Shown one piece after another: positions 34,513 to 43,505 of a DNA stretch of 43,625 nucleotides. The DNA is from an uncultured Collinsella sp. (lineage in GTDB: Bacteria; Actinomycetota; Coriobacteriia; Coriobacteriales; Coriobacteriaceae): contig URKH01000007.1 in assembly GCA_900548255.1 (NCBI GenBank), forward strand, positions 1-43,625, written 5' to 3'. How positions within the stretch are numbered: the stretch's first letter is position 1; each line of letters opens with the position of its first letter. A program made the translations under genes and the position numbers. A model generated the notes under the pieces. The model made no database searches. It was not told the origin of the DNA and was given only the letters and a program-made list of their open reading frames with translations.

Positions 34513-35661
34513 GTGTCGGAAAATAGGGATTACTACGAGGTACTTGGCGTCGACAAGGATGCCGACGCGCGGACGATTAAGCGCGCGTTTCTAAAGAAGG
34601 CCCGTACCGTACACCCGGACGTTTCGGACGACCCCGAGGCCGAGGCCAAGTTCAAGGAGCTCAACGAGGCCTATTCCGTTCTTTCCGATGAGCAGAAGCG
34701 TGCTAACTACGACCGTTACGGCACTGCCGACGGCCCTGGTGGTTCGGGCTACGTCGATATCAACGATATCTTTGGTGGTATGGGCATGGACGACTTGTTC
34801 TCGTCGTTTTTTGGCGGCGGTGCCGGCGGTGGCGCCCGCAGCCGTCGCGAGCGTCGTCGCGGTCGTGACATGGCCATCTCGCTTTCGGTGACGCTCGAGG
34901 AGGCGGCGCTCGGCTGCAAAAAGACAATCAGCTATGACCGCCTTGCTCCTTGCGAGGACTGCAATGGCACCGGTAGGGCAGAGGGCGCACAGGAAAAGCA
35001 GTGCGGCCGCTGCCACGGCACGGGCTATGTCACGACGGTTCAGCGATCGTTTTTGGGCCAGGTTCAGTCTTCCTCGCCTTGCCCCGACTGCCATGGCGAG
35101 GGCACGGTTATCGACCATCCCTGCGAGACCTGCGATGGTCAGGGCCGCACGCCTTCGCATGAAAAGATTGACATCGATATTCCCGCCGGCGTTTCGACCG
35201 GTCGACAGCTGCGTGTGAGCGGCTTTGGCGAGGCCGGTCTTCGCGGCGAGCCTTCGGGCGACTTGATTGTCAACGTGCGCGTTGCCGACCATGAGCGCTT
35301 TAAGCGCAACGGTGACGACCTGTACCTGGTGAGCGATATCTCGATTGCGCAGGCTGCGCTCGGCTGCGAGATCGAGGTCGAGGGCATTATGCCCGACGAG
35401 GTCTTTAAGGTGTGCGTCCCCGCCGGCGCCCAGTACGGCGACACCGTGAGCGTCAATAATTACGGCATGCCGCGCATTGGCGGTGGCGGTTCGCGTGGCC
35501 GCTTGATCGTGCAACTGCGCGTGGTCGTTCCCACCAATCTTTCCAATAAGCAGCGCGAGCTGCTCCGTGCTTTTGCCGATGAGATGGGCGATGACGTCGC
35601 TTCCGGTAAGAAGTCGGTGACCGACCGTATCAAGAGTGCCCTCGACGATATCCTCGATTAA
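34513..35661 (+). CDS. dnaJ: Chaperone DnaJ
   Basis: This 382-residue protein is a standard full-length DnaJ co-chaperone for DnaK: J domain with HPD (34-36), a Gly-rich linker ('FGGGAGGGARS'), four zinc motifs ('CEDCNGTG', 'CGRCHGTG', 'CPDCHGEG', 'CETCDGQG') and two C-terminal substrate domains ending in a dimerisation helix. The GTG at 34513 follows GGAAGGA by 8 nt and gives 'MSENRDYYEVLGV'. A separate TATAGG (34468-34473) preceded by CTTGGG is a possible -10, so it may be expressed apart from the membrane homologue. dnaK and grpE are not in the window. Confidence 0.95.
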   Translation: MSENRDYYEVLGVDKDADARTIKRAFLKKARTVHPDVSDDPEAEAKFKELNEAYSVLSDEQKRANYDRYGTADGPGGSGYVDINDIFGGMGMDDLFSSFFGGGAGGGARSRRERRRGRDMAISLSVTLEEAALGCKKTISYDRLAPCEDCNGTGRAEGAQEKQCGRCHGTGYVTTVQRSFLGQVQSSSPCPDCHGEGTVIDHPCETCDGQGRTPSHEKIDIDIPAGVSTGRQLRVSGFGEAGLRGEPSGDLIVNVRVADHERFKRNGDDLYLVSDISIAQAALGCEIEVEGIMPDEVFKVCVPAGAQYGDTVSVNNYGMPRIGGGGSRGRLIVQLRVVVPTNLSNKQRELLRAFADEMGDDVASGKKSVTDRIKSALDDILD

Positions 35662-35670
35662 GGAGCCCGC

Positions 35671-36963
35671 GTGCTCGCACCCCATATTTCCGTCGTCAAC
35701 CTCGGCTGCCGTGTCAACCGGGTTGAGTCTGACCGTATCACTGCCGATCTTATGCGCCTGGGTTTTGCTATGGTGGAGCCCCAGGATGCCGACCTGATCG
35801 TCATTAACACCTGTGCCGTTACGGGCGAGGCCGAGGCCAAGACCCGTAAGGCCGTTCGTCATGCGCTGGCCTATCCGGGCGAGCCTTACGTGGTCGTAAC
35901 CGGCTGCGTCGTCAACCTGCATCCCGAGGAGCTGCTGGAGCTCTCCGATCGCGTGATCGCCGAGCCGTCCAAGATTGACGTCGCCGAGCGCGTCTGCGAG
36001 GTGCTGGGTGTTGAATCCGATAGCGTGCCCGCCTGTAGCGATGGCGACGTGGTCGATGCGCTCGGTCGCTCTCGCCTGGGCGTGAAGATTCAGGACGGCT
36101 GCAACCATCGCTGCACCTATTGCATTGTGTGGAAGGCACGCGGCCCCGAGCGCTCCGTGCCCGTCGAGTCCGTGCTCGAGCAAGTTCGCGAGGCCCAGGA
36201 GGCCGGCGTGCCCGAGGTGGTGCTGACCGGTGTGAACCTGGGTGCCTACGATGGCAAGAGCGCGACCGACGAGCATGTCGAAATCGATGAGCTGCTCGAG
36301 GCCATCATGGAGCGCACGTCTATTCCGCATGTGCGCATTTCCTCGGTCGAGCCCATGGATATCTCTGAGCGCCTGCTTAAGGTTATGGCGCGCTATCCGC
36401 AGCGTATCGCCCCGTTTTTGCACCTGCCCGTGCAGTCCGGCTGCACGGCGACCTTGCATCGCATGGGCCGTCCCTATAGCGCCGAGGCGTTTGAGGATAC
36501 GGTGCGCATGATTCGCGCCAACTTGCCTCAGGCGTCCCTTTCGTGCGACGTCATCGTCGGTTTTCCCGGTGAGACGGATGAGGAGTTCGAGGAGTCGCTG
36601 GCGCTATGCCGTCGCGTGGGCTTTTCGCGCATGCATGTGTTCCGCTACAGTAAGCGTCCCGGCACACTTGCCGCCGATATGCCCGACCAGGTACCGCCAG
36701 AGGTTATGGCTGAGCGCAGCCGCCGTATGCGGGCCGCGGCGCAGGAACTCGCCATCGCCGATGTTCGTCGTCGCGTGGGAACCGTTGAGCGCGCCGTGCT
36801 CGAGTATGGTGACAACCTGACGCTCGGCTCGTTCCATCATGCCCGTCTTGACGATACCTGTGGACTTACAGCCCCGTGCCTGCTCGATGTTGCTATCATC
36901 GAAGTCGATGATTCCGGCTTGGTCCATGCGCGCAGGGAGGTTCATGGAAGCCTCGAAGATTAG
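35671..36963 (+). CDS. mtaB: tRNA t6A37 methylthiotransferase MtaB
   Basis: MtaB converts t6A to ms2t6A at position 37 of tRNAs reading ANN codons. The 430-residue protein has the N-terminal UPF0004 domain with three cluster cysteines (C13, C48, C79), the radical SAM motif 'QDGCNHRCTYCIV' (C144, C148, C151), and a C-terminal TRAM-like domain that is reduced. 'ISVVNLGCRVNRVESD' (N-terminus) and 'DVIVGFPGETDEEFEESL' are characteristic. The start is GTG 35671 after AAGGAG. dnaJ-mtaB-phoH is close to the usual Gram-positive order; prmA and rsmE, often present there, are absent. Confidence 0.92.
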   Translation: MLAPHISVVNLGCRVNRVESDRITADLMRLGFAMVEPQDADLIVINTCAVTGEAEAKTRKAVRHALAYPGEPYVVVTGCVVNLHPEELLELSDRVIAEPSKIDVAERVCEVLGVESDSVPACSDGDVVDALGRSRLGVKIQDGCNHRCTYCIVWKARGPERSVPVESVLEQVREAQEAGVPEVVLTGVNLGAYDGKSATDEHVEIDELLEAIMERTSIPHVRISSVEPMDISERLLKVMARYPQRIAPFLHLPVQSGCTATLHRMGRPYSAEAFEDTVRMIRANLPQASLSCDVIVGFPGETDEEFEESLALCRRVGFSRMHVFRYSKRPGTLAADMPDQVPPEVMAERSRRMRAAAQELAIADVRRRVGTVERAVLEYGDNLTLGSFHHARLDDTCGLTAPCLLDVAIIEVDDSGLVHARREVHGSLED

Positions 36964-37930
36964 ACTTACCGTTCCCGAGGGGATTGATCCCTCGCGCGTT
37001 TTGGGCGCCGGCGACGGCGTCCTTCGTGCGCTCGAGAGCTTGGTTCGCGCCCACGTGGTCGCCCGTGGCGACAGTATCGCCGTGAGCGGTGACCCGGATG
37101 AGGTCGAGCTCGTGGTGCGCTTTTTTGAGCATGCTTTTCGCGAGGCGGCTGCCGGACGCACGCTGTCTGCCGACGATGTCTCGCGTTGCTTGGCTGTCCT
37201 GCGCGATGGAGAGCATGATGCCTCGTCGCTGCGCGATGACGTGCTGCTGTCGTATCGCGGCCGCGTTATTCGTCCCAAGACGCTCGGCCAAAAACGCTAT
37301 GTTGACGCCATCCGCTCGCATACCATCACGTTTGGCCTGGGTCCCGCCGGTACCGGTAAGACCTATCTGGCCATGGCGCTCGCCGTTGCCGCGCTCAAGC
37401 GTCACGAGGTGGGTCGCCTAATCTTGACGCGCCCGGTTGTCGAGGCGGGGGAGAACCTGGGCTTTTTGCCCGGTACCCTCGAGGAAAAGATCGATCCGTA
37501 CATGCGCCCGCTCTACGACGCCCTTTTTGACATGATGGATCGCGAGCGCACCGATGAGCTTATGGAACGTGGCGTGATCGAGATCGCCCCGCTCGCCTAC
37601 ATGCGCGGCCGTACGCTGAGCGATGCGTTCGTGGTGCTCGATGAGGCACAAAACACGACACCCGAGCAGATGAAGATGTTCCTGACGCGCCTGGGCTTCA
37701 ACTCCAAGTTCGTGATTACCGGCGACTTGAGTCAGCGCGACCTGGTGGGTCGTCGTGGCGGCTTGGCGGATGTCGAGAAGATTTTGGGCCGTGTCGACGA
37801 TGTGGCATTTTCTCACCTCGAGCGTGCCGACGTGGTGCGTCATGCCCTGGTGGGTCGTATCGTCGAGGCATATGATGCTTATGATGACGTGCGTGAGCAG
37901 CGTTCGCGCGACCGAAAGGAGTCCCGTTGA
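36944..37930 (+). CDS. phoH: PhoH-family ATPase
   Basis: PhoH (YbeZ-like) is a P-loop ATPase predicted to work with YbeY in RNA metabolism. Over 328 residues: an N-terminal KH-like region ('IRLTVPEGID', 6-15), the Walker A 'GPAGTGKT' (133-140), 'LTRPVVEAGENLGFLPGT', Walker B 'FVVLDEAQNTTPEQMKM', and 'FVITGDLSQRD'. ATG 36944 follows GGGAGG with an unusually short gap of 3 nt; ATG 36926 is an in-frame alternative without a ribosome site. It overlaps mtaB by 20 nt and ybeY by 4 nt. Confidence 0.92.
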   Translation: MEASKIRLTVPEGIDPSRVLGAGDGVLRALESLVRAHVVARGDSIAVSGDPDEVELVVRFFEHAFREAAAGRTLSADDVSRCLAVLRDGEHDASSLRDDVLLSYRGRVIRPKTLGQKRYVDAIRSHTITFGLGPAGTGKTYLAMALAVAALKRHEVGRLILTRPVVEAGENLGFLPGTLEEKIDPYMRPLYDALFDMMDRERTDELMERGVIEIAPLAYMRGRTLSDAFVVLDEAQNTTPEQMKMFLTRLGFNSKFVITGDLSQRDLVGRRGGLADVEKILGRVDDVAFSHLERADVVRHALVGRIVEAYDAYDDVREQRSRDRKESR

Positions 37931-38436
37931 GTGTATTGATCAGCAACGATGCCGAGCTCGATACGCTGCTCGACGCGCAAGAGGTGGAGCACATCTGCGA
38001 GGTCGTGCTTGCCGCCGAGGGCGTTGAGCGTGAAGTTGAGATTTCCCTTTCGTATGTCGACGAGGACGAGATGCACGAGCTCAACCACGAGTGGCGCGGT
38101 ATCGACCGCACCACCGATGTGCTCTCGTTTGAGTGCGATTCGGCCTTTGACGATGACATTCCCGCCGATGAGACGCTCGAGCTCGGCGATATTATCTTGG
38201 CCCCGCAGGTTATTGCCCGTCAGGCCCCCGGTTTTGGCAATAGTCCCGCTGATGAGTGCCGTCTGATGCTCGTACACGGAATGCTGCACCTGCTGGGCTA
38301 TGACCACATCGAGGACGACGAGGCCGAGGTCATGGAGGCCCGCGAGGACGCCATCCTGCGCGATCTGGCGCTCGAGCGCGGCGAGGACCCCAAGCTAGTC
38401 CACGTCGGCCCCATCACCAACCATGCCCACGACTAG
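37927..38436 (+). CDS. ybeY: Endoribonuclease YbeY (16S rRNA maturation)
   Basis: YbeY is a zinc-dependent RNase involved in 16S 3' end maturation and ribosome quality control. The 169-residue protein has the metal motif 'HGMLHLLGYDH' (117-127) with its three histidines, and 'RTTDVLSFE' (61-69). The start is TTG 37927, overlapping the phoH TGA, with AAAGGAG (37915-37921) 5 nt upstream. The C-terminal 'EDPKLVHVGPITNHAHD' is a short extra tail. Confidence 0.93.
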   Translation: MSVLISNDAELDTLLDAQEVEHICEVVLAAEGVEREVEISLSYVDEDEMHELNHEWRGIDRTTDVLSFECDSAFDDDIPADETLELGDIILAPQVIARQAPGFGNSPADECRLMLVHGMLHLLGYDHIEDDEAEVMEAREDAILRDLALERGEDPKLVHVGPITNHAHD

Positions 38437-38445
38437 GAGCCGTCT

Positions 38446-38823
38446 ATGATTCCCGGATCGAACAAGGACCATCCGTCCTTTTTAAAGTCGTTTTCTTACG
38501 CCATGGAGGGCTTCGTCACCGCCGTCAAGACCGAGCGCAACATTAAGGTCATGCTCGTGGCGGGCGTGTGCACCGTCATTGCCGGCTGCATCGTGGGGCT
38601 CGACATTGCCGAGTGGGCCACGATTATCATCTGTTGTGGCCTGGTGATTCACGGCGAGCTGTGCAACACCGCTATGGAGGCTATCGTCGACCTAGCGACC
38701 CAGGAGCTCCATCCGCTGGCCAAGCGTGCGAAGGACATCGCCGCCGCCTCTGTATACGTTCTTTCCATCACCGCCGCGATTGTGGGCGTGCTGGTATTTG
38801 CCCACGCGCTCGGCTTTATTTAG
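38446..38823 (+). CDS. dgkA: Diacylglycerol/undecaprenol kinase
   Basis: This 125-residue integral membrane lipid kinase of the DgkA family phosphorylates undecaprenol in Gram-positives or diacylglycerol in E. coli; the substrate here cannot be decided. It has an N-terminal amphipathic stretch, three membrane helices (about 36-52, 60-78, 98-122) and the active-site motif 'HGELCNTAMEAIVDL' with conserved Glu and Asn. ATG 38446 follows TAGGAG. Position between ybeY and era is the usual Firmicute and actinobacterial arrangement. Confidence 0.92.
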   Translation: MIPGSNKDHPSFLKSFSYAMEGFVTAVKTERNIKVMLVAGVCTVIAGCIVGLDIAEWATIIICCGLVIHGELCNTAMEAIVDLATQELHPLAKRAKDIAAASVYVLSITAAIVGVLVFAHALGFI

Positions 38824-38835
38824 AAAGGGATTCCC

Positions 38836-39903
38836 ATGTCCGACAATATGCAGTCTACCGATGAGATTTTGGACGACGAGTCCCCGGATGCTAAGGCGAC
38901 CGAGGCCTATGAGGAAGTCGAGGAGTTCGACCCGTTTGAGGGCATGAGCGACGAGGAGCTCGACGCCCTGTGCGATGAGGACGACAGCCTCGCGGGCTTT
39001 GGCGACGTTGAGCCCGGTTTCCGCAGTGGCTTCGTGGCCTTGGTCGGCCGCCCCAACGCCGGTAAGTCAACGCTGCTCAACGCCTGCTATGGCAAAAAGG
39101 TCGCCATCACCTCGCCGGTGGCCCAGACGACCCGCCGCCGCATGCGCGCCGTCGTCAACCGCCCCGGCTACCAGCTGGTCTTTGTCGATACCCCGGGTAT
39201 CCACAAGCCCAAGGACGGTCTAGGGTCCGAGCTGAACAAGAGCGCGCTGTTCGAGCTGAACGATGTCGATGTTGTCGCGTTTTTGATTGATGCCACCAAA
39301 CCGATCGGCAGGGGAGACGCCTGGGTTGCCGAGCGTGTCAAGAATGCCCGTTCCAAGAAGGTCCTGGTGCTCACCAAGGCCGATGAAGCCGACCCCGCAC
39401 AGGTCATGGAGCAGCTTAAGGCCGCCCACGAGCTTATGGAATATGACGACGAGATCGTGACGTCGTCGGTCAAGAACTTTAACGTCGATGCCTTCATCGA
39501 GACCGTTGCGCACTTTTTGCCCGAGGGTCCGCGTTGGTTCCCCGAGGACATGGGTACCGACGCTTCCGACGAGACGCTCGTTGCCGAGTTTGTGCGCGAA
39601 AAGGTCTTGCGCCGCACCCGTGATGAGATTCCGCACTCCGTTGGCGTTATTTGCGATGCGCTCGAGCAGACCAAGAAGGTGCTGCGTGTGCACGCCACCA
39701 TTTATGTCGAGCGTGAGGGCCAAATGGGCATCATCATCGGCAAGGGCGGCGAGATGATCAAGCATATCGGTATCGACGCCCGTCGCGATCTTGAGCGCAT
39801 CTTTGGCACGCAGGTCTTTTTGGAGTTGGACGTGAAGGTCAAGGCCGGTTGGCGCGACGACGAGGCTCAGATTCGCCGTTTTGGCTACAACGCCGAGGAC
39901 TAA
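38836..39903 (+). CDS. era: GTPase Era with an acidic N-terminal extension
   Basis: Era is a GTPase that binds the 16S rRNA 3' end and assists small-subunit assembly. Residues 62-355 look standard: P-loop 'GRPNAGKS' (71-78), 'VAQTTRRR' switch I, 'VDTPGIHKP' switch II, 'LTKADEAD', and a C-terminal KH domain ('GIIIGKGGEMIKHIG'). The first ~61 residues are extra compared with the ~300-residue family and hold 24 Asp/Glu against one Lys. The ATG at 38836 with AGAAAGGGA upstream supports translation of the whole extension. It lies between dgkA and recO. Confidence 0.93.
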   Translation: MSDNMQSTDEILDDESPDAKATEAYEEVEEFDPFEGMSDEELDALCDEDDSLAGFGDVEPGFRSGFVALVGRPNAGKSTLLNACYGKKVAITSPVAQTTRRRMRAVVNRPGYQLVFVDTPGIHKPKDGLGSELNKSALFELNDVDVVAFLIDATKPIGRGDAWVAERVKNARSKKVLVLTKADEADPAQVMEQLKAAHELMEYDDEIVTSSVKNFNVDAFIETVAHFLPEGPRWFPEDMGTDASDETLVAEFVREKVLRRTRDEIPHSVGVICDALEQTKKVLRVHATIYVEREGQMGIIIGKGGEMIKHIGIDARRDLERIFGTQVFLELDVKVKAGWRDDEAQIRRFGYNAED

Positions 39904-39918
39904 GGACGCGCAGCGCGC

Positions 39919-40668
39919 ATGGCAGGCTCCCGGACATATCGCACGAAGGTGCTCGTGCTCGACAAGACCAAGCTCAAAGAGACCGATCTGATTCTGACGA
40001 TGCTTGACGAGCGGGGTCGCCAGGTTCGTGCCGTGGCAAAGGGGGCCCGCAAACCCGGTGGGCGCTTGGCGGCGCGCTGCGAATTATTCTGTACCGTCGA
40101 TATGCTGCTCGCACATGGACGCTCGCTCGACGTTGTTTCTCAGGCCGAGCTTTTGGAAGCGCCGGTTGGCGCCGCGCCCGATTACGAGACGACCTGCGCC
40201 GCAAGCGCGATTGCCGAGGTCGCGCGCGTGTGCTCATTCGAGGACGCCGAGGACCCGTTTACCTTTGCCATCACGCAGCGGGCGCTCACGCTTGTCGGCT
40301 GCGGGCTCGACTCGGCACATATGGACCTGCTCGTGGCGGCCTTTGTCTTTAAACTTCTGTCGCACGTGGGCTATCGACCCGATTTTTCGGCCTGCGTGCT
40401 GTGCGGAGACCCCATGCTGTCGTACTTTTCGCCCCAGGCGGGCGGGCTCATGTGCGGTTCGTGCGCGTCGAGCGTTCCGGGTGCCGAGCTGGTTTCGACC
40501 GGTGAGGTCGCGTGGCTGCGCGCCCTCATGTCCATGACCTTCGATGCACTCATGGTCGAGCGAATCGACCCGCATACGGCGGCGTTCTTGCTCGGGCTTT
40601 CGCATGTGTGGGCTGCGACGCACACCGACCAGCGCCTCCGTGCGATGGAATTCATGTTGGGTCGGTGA
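39919..40668 (+). CDS. recO: DNA repair protein RecO
   Basis: RecO loads RecA onto SSB-coated DNA with RecR. The 249-residue protein has the N-terminal OB-fold ('YRTKVLVLDKTKLKETDLIL', then 'KGARKPGGRLA'), a helical middle and a zinc finger with 'CVLCGDP' and 'CGSC'. ATG 39919 lies 15 nt after the era stop. It is the last gene of the phoH-ybeY-dgkA-era-recO run. Confidence 0.93.
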   Translation: MAGSRTYRTKVLVLDKTKLKETDLILTMLDERGRQVRAVAKGARKPGGRLAARCELFCTVDMLLAHGRSLDVVSQAELLEAPVGAAPDYETTCAASAIAEVARVCSFEDAEDPFTFAITQRALTLVGCGLDSAHMDLLVAAFVFKLLSHVGYRPDFSACVLCGDPMLSYFSPQAGGLMCGSCASSVPGAELVSTGEVAWLRALMSMTFDALMVERIDPHTAAFLLGLSHVWAATHTDQRLRAMEFMLGR

Positions 40669-40770
40669 TGATGCGCATGGGCGGTCTGCTTGTGGTAACA
40701 TACCGACCTGTTGGTACCTCGACCTTGGATGCTCGCTCCACCGACGGCTTCCCAGTCCGAGGCGAATAGT

Positions 40771-40786
40771 GTCGCCCGCGGGCGAC
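40771..40786 (+). promoter_or_regulatory. Perfect palindrome in the rpsO leader
   Basis: GTCGCCCGCGGGCGAC is a 16-nt palindrome 20 nt before the rpsO ATG. It could be a stem in the S15 leader, where other bacteria have autoregulatory structures, or a protein site. TAACAT at 40696-40701 (within GTGGTAACAT) is a possible -10. The intergenic leader is 138 nt. Confidence 0.45.
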
Positions 40787-40806
40787 AAGAAACGAAAGGT
40801 GAAACA

Positions 40807-41085
40807 ATGACTGTTTCCAAAGAGCGCAAGGCTGAGCTGACTGCCCAGTTCGGTAACACCCCGGTCGACACCGGCAACCCCAAGGTTCAGGTCGCCATCC
40901 TGTCCGAGCGCATCAAGGAGCTGACCGAGCACATGAAGTCCCACCAGAAGGACTTCCACACCCGTCGTGGCCTGCTCATGCTCGTCGGCCGTCGTCGTCG
41001 TCTTCTCTCCTACATCAAGAAGAACGACATCGTCGAGTACCGTGAGCTCATCAAGGCTCTGGGCATCCGCGACAACATCCAGTAA
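40807..41085 (+). CDS. rpsO: 30S ribosomal protein S15
   Basis: S15 is a primary 16S rRNA-binding protein. The 92-residue protein shows 'FGNTPVDTGNPKVQVAILSE', 'RIKELTEHMKSHQKDFHTRR' and 'VGRRRRLLSYIKKND'. ATG 40807 follows GAAAGG. A longer version from 40711 reads leader sequence. Placement just before pnp is widely conserved and allows co-regulation, but a terminator and a hairpin leader lie between them. Confidence 0.96.
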   Translation: MTVSKERKAELTAQFGNTPVDTGNPKVQVAILSERIKELTEHMKSHQKDFHTRRGLLMLVGRRRRLLSYIKKNDIVEYRELIKALGIRDNIQ

Positions 41086-41101
41086 GGATTTGTACATGCT
41101 A

Positions 41102-41132
41102 AGAGCGTCCTGCGCAGCGGGGCGCTCTTTTT
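41102..41132 (+). terminator. Rho-independent terminator after rpsO
   Basis: AGAGCGTCCTG (41102-41112) pairs with CGGGGCGCTCT (41118-41128), 11 bp including two G-U pairs, followed by TTTT. Confidence 0.85.
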
Positions 41133-41199
41133 GTGTAAGGGCGCGAACAATCACGCTCTGAAGCGTGGCGGGGGCAGGGGGCCCGCGTCACATGAGAAG

Positions 41200-41222
41200 C
41201 CCACAGGCAAGGGGCCTGTGGG
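41200..41222 (+). promoter_or_regulatory. Hairpin in the pnp leader
   Basis: CCCACAGGC (41200-41208) and GCCTGTGGG (41214-41222) form a perfect 9-bp stem ending a few bases before the pnp ribosome site (AAAGGAG, 41225-41231). In E. coli a pnp leader hairpin is cleaved by RNase III and then bound by PNPase for autoregulation; an equivalent here is an inference. Confidence 0.55.
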
Positions 41223-41235
41223 GTAAAGGAGAACA

Positions 41236-43482
41236 ATGACACTCGTATCCAAGACCTTTGAGCTGTACGGCAAGACCTACACCTTTGAGTCCGGCGAGCT
41301 TGCCAAGCAGGCCACCGGCGCCTGCCTGGTCAAGCAGGGCGACACCACGATGCTCGACACCGTGGTTGTCTCCAAGGAGCGCAAGAACTACGACTTCTTC
41401 CCGCTGACCGTCGACTTCAACGAGAAGATGTACGCAGCCGGCCGCATCCCGGGTGGTTACCTCAAGCGTGAGGGCCGTCCCAGCGAGAAGGCCACGCTCA
41501 CCGCGCGCATGATTGACCGTCCGATTCGCCCGAGCTTCCCGGACGGCTTCCGCAACGAGGTCCACATCGTCGCCACCTCGCTCGTCGCCGACCAGGTCAA
41601 CCCCTTCGACGTCATCAACGTCATGGGTGCCTCCCTGGCCATGACGCTCGGCGGCGTGCCCTTTGAGGGCCCGCTTGCCTGCGTGCGCATCGGCCGTAAC
41701 GTGGAGACCGGCGAGTTTATCGTCAACCCCACCTATGAGGAGCGCGAGAACTCCGATCTGGACCTGGAGCTGGGCGGCTCTGCCGACTTCATCTCGATGG
41801 TCGAGGCCGGCGCCGAGGAGATCTCCGAGGACGACATGCTTGCCGCCATGAAGTTTGGCCAGGAGGCCCTTGCCGCCTTCTGCCAAGCTCAAGACGAGTT
41901 CGTTGCCGAGTGGGAGCAGGTCAACGGCGCCATCGTCAAGAAGGAGTACCCGCTCGACCAGCCCGTCGAGGAGGTCCAGGAGCGCATCTTCGCCCACTAC
42001 GACGAGATGGCCGCCGCCCTTCGCGACGCCGACAAGCTCTCCCGTATCGGTAAGGTCGAGGCTCTGAAGGAGTCCATCCGCGCCGAGTTCACCGAGGAGG
42101 AGCAGGCCGCTTGGGAGCGCGAGATCCCCGTGGCGCTCAAGAAGCTCGAGAAGAAGGCCATGCGCACCATGGTCGTCGAGACCGGCGAGCGCGTCGACGG
42201 TCGTGCCGCCGATGAGATTCGCCCCATCATGGTGAAGGACAACTACCTGCCGCTCGTTCACGGCTCCGGCCTGTTCCAGCGTGGCCAGACCCAGGTGCTT
42301 TCCGTCCTGTCGCTCGGCATGCTCAACGAGGGTCAGCGTCTGGATACCATCGAGCCCACCGAGGGCAAGCGCTACATGCACCACTACAACTTCCCGCCTT
42401 TCTGCACCGGCGAGACCGGCCGCATGGGCAGCCCCAAGCGCCGCGAGATCGGTCACGGAAACCTGGCCGAGCGCGCCTTGCTTCCGGTACTCCCCGACGA
42501 GAACGAGTTCCCCTACGCCATCCGCGTGGTCTCCGAGGTCATGGAGTCCAACGGCTCCTCTTCGATGGCGTCGACCTGCGGTTCCACGCTCGCCCTTATG
42601 GACGGCGGCGTGCCCATTAAGCGCCCGGTCTCCGGTATCGCCATGGGCCTGATCCAGGAGGAGGGCAAGACCGTGGTCCTGTCCGACATCCAGGGTCTCG
42701 AGGACTTCCTGGGCGACATGGACTTTAAGGTCACCGGCACCACCGAGGGCATCACCGCCCTGCAGATGGACAACAAGGCCACTGGCCTCACCTTCGACAT
42801 CCTGGCCCGCGCTCTGCAGCAGGCCAAGGAGGGTCGTGCGTACATCCTGCAGAAGATGCTCGATGTGATCCCCGAGCCGCGCCACACCACGCGCAGCACT
42901 GCCCCGCGCATCGTTTCCATCCAGGTTCCGACCGACAAGATCCGCGACGTCATCGGTTCCGGCGGTAAGGTCATCCGCGGTATCCAGGACGAGACCGGCG
43001 CCTCGGTCGACATCCAGGAGGACGGCACCGTCTTTGTCGGCGGCACCGGCGAGTCCGTCGACCAAGCCGTCGAGCGTATCAAGCTCATCATCAAGGTTCC
43101 CGAGCCTGGCGAGGAGTATACCGGTCGCGTGGTCTCCATCCAGCCCTTCGGCGCCTTTGTCAACCTGCTGCCCGGTAAGGACGGCCTGCTGCACATCTCC
43201 CGCGTCGCCAAGGGCCGCGTGGAGAAGGTCGAGGATGTCCTCAACGTGGGCGACGAGGTCAAGGTCGTCGTCATCGACGTCGACGATCGCGGCAAGATCT
43301 CGCTCGATCGTCTGGATAAGCCCGAGGCCCCGGCTCGCGCCGAGGGTGCCTCCGAGGGCGACGGCGAGCACTTCCAGCGCCGTGAGCGTCCGCGTCGCGA
43401 GCGCTCCGAGCGCAGCGACCGTCCGCGCCGTCCCGGCGACAACGGAGGCCGCAAGCCCCGCCGCCACCACGACGCCGAGTAA
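41236..43482 (+). CDS. pnp: Polyribonucleotide nucleotidyltransferase (PNPase)
   Basis: PNPase is a 3'-5' phosphorolytic exoribonuclease, trimeric and partnered with RNA-decay enzymes. Over 748 residues: two RNase PH domains ('DRPIRPSFPDGF' in the first, 'GERVDGRAADEIRPI' opening the second), a helical linker, a KH domain with 'IGSGGKVIRGI', and an S1 domain ('GEEYTGRVVSIQPFGAFVNL'). A ~50-residue tail rich in Arg, Glu and Asp ('RRERPRRERSERSDRPRR') ends in HHDAE and is probably disordered, perhaps an RNA or protein contact. ATG 41236 follows AAAGGAG. A terminator closes the unit. Confidence 0.97.
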   Translation: MTLVSKTFELYGKTYTFESGELAKQATGACLVKQGDTTMLDTVVVSKERKNYDFFPLTVDFNEKMYAAGRIPGGYLKREGRPSEKATLTARMIDRPIRPSFPDGFRNEVHIVATSLVADQVNPFDVINVMGASLAMTLGGVPFEGPLACVRIGRNVETGEFIVNPTYEERENSDLDLELGGSADFISMVEAGAEEISEDDMLAAMKFGQEALAAFCQAQDEFVAEWEQVNGAIVKKEYPLDQPVEEVQERIFAHYDEMAAALRDADKLSRIGKVEALKESIRAEFTEEEQAAWEREIPVALKKLEKKAMRTMVVETGERVDGRAADEIRPIMVKDNYLPLVHGSGLFQRGQTQVLSVLSLGMLNEGQRLDTIEPTEGKRYMHHYNFPPFCTGETGRMGSPKRREIGHGNLAERALLPVLPDENEFPYAIRVVSEVMESNGSSSMASTCGSTLALMDGGVPIKRPVSGIAMGLIQEEGKTVVLSDIQGLEDFLGDMDFKVTGTTEGITALQMDNKATGLTFDILARALQQAKEGRAYILQKMLDVIPEPRHTTRSTAPRIVSIQVPTDKIRDVIGSGGKVIRGIQDETGASVDIQEDGTVFVGGTGESVDQAVERIKLIIKVPEPGEEYTGRVVSIQPFGAFVNLLPGKDGLLHISRVAKGRVEKVEDVLNVGDEVKVVVIDVDDRGKISLDRLDKPEAPARAEGASEGDGEHFQRRERPRRERSERSDRPRRPGDNGGRKPRRHHDAE

Positions 43483-43505
43483 CAGCAACACATAAGCAGC
43501 TCAAT

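Noticed and set aside
41188..43491. 767-codon reverse open frame opposite pnp
   Set aside because: Antisense to a certain pnp gene; low-complexity Leu/Gly/Val/Asp composition.
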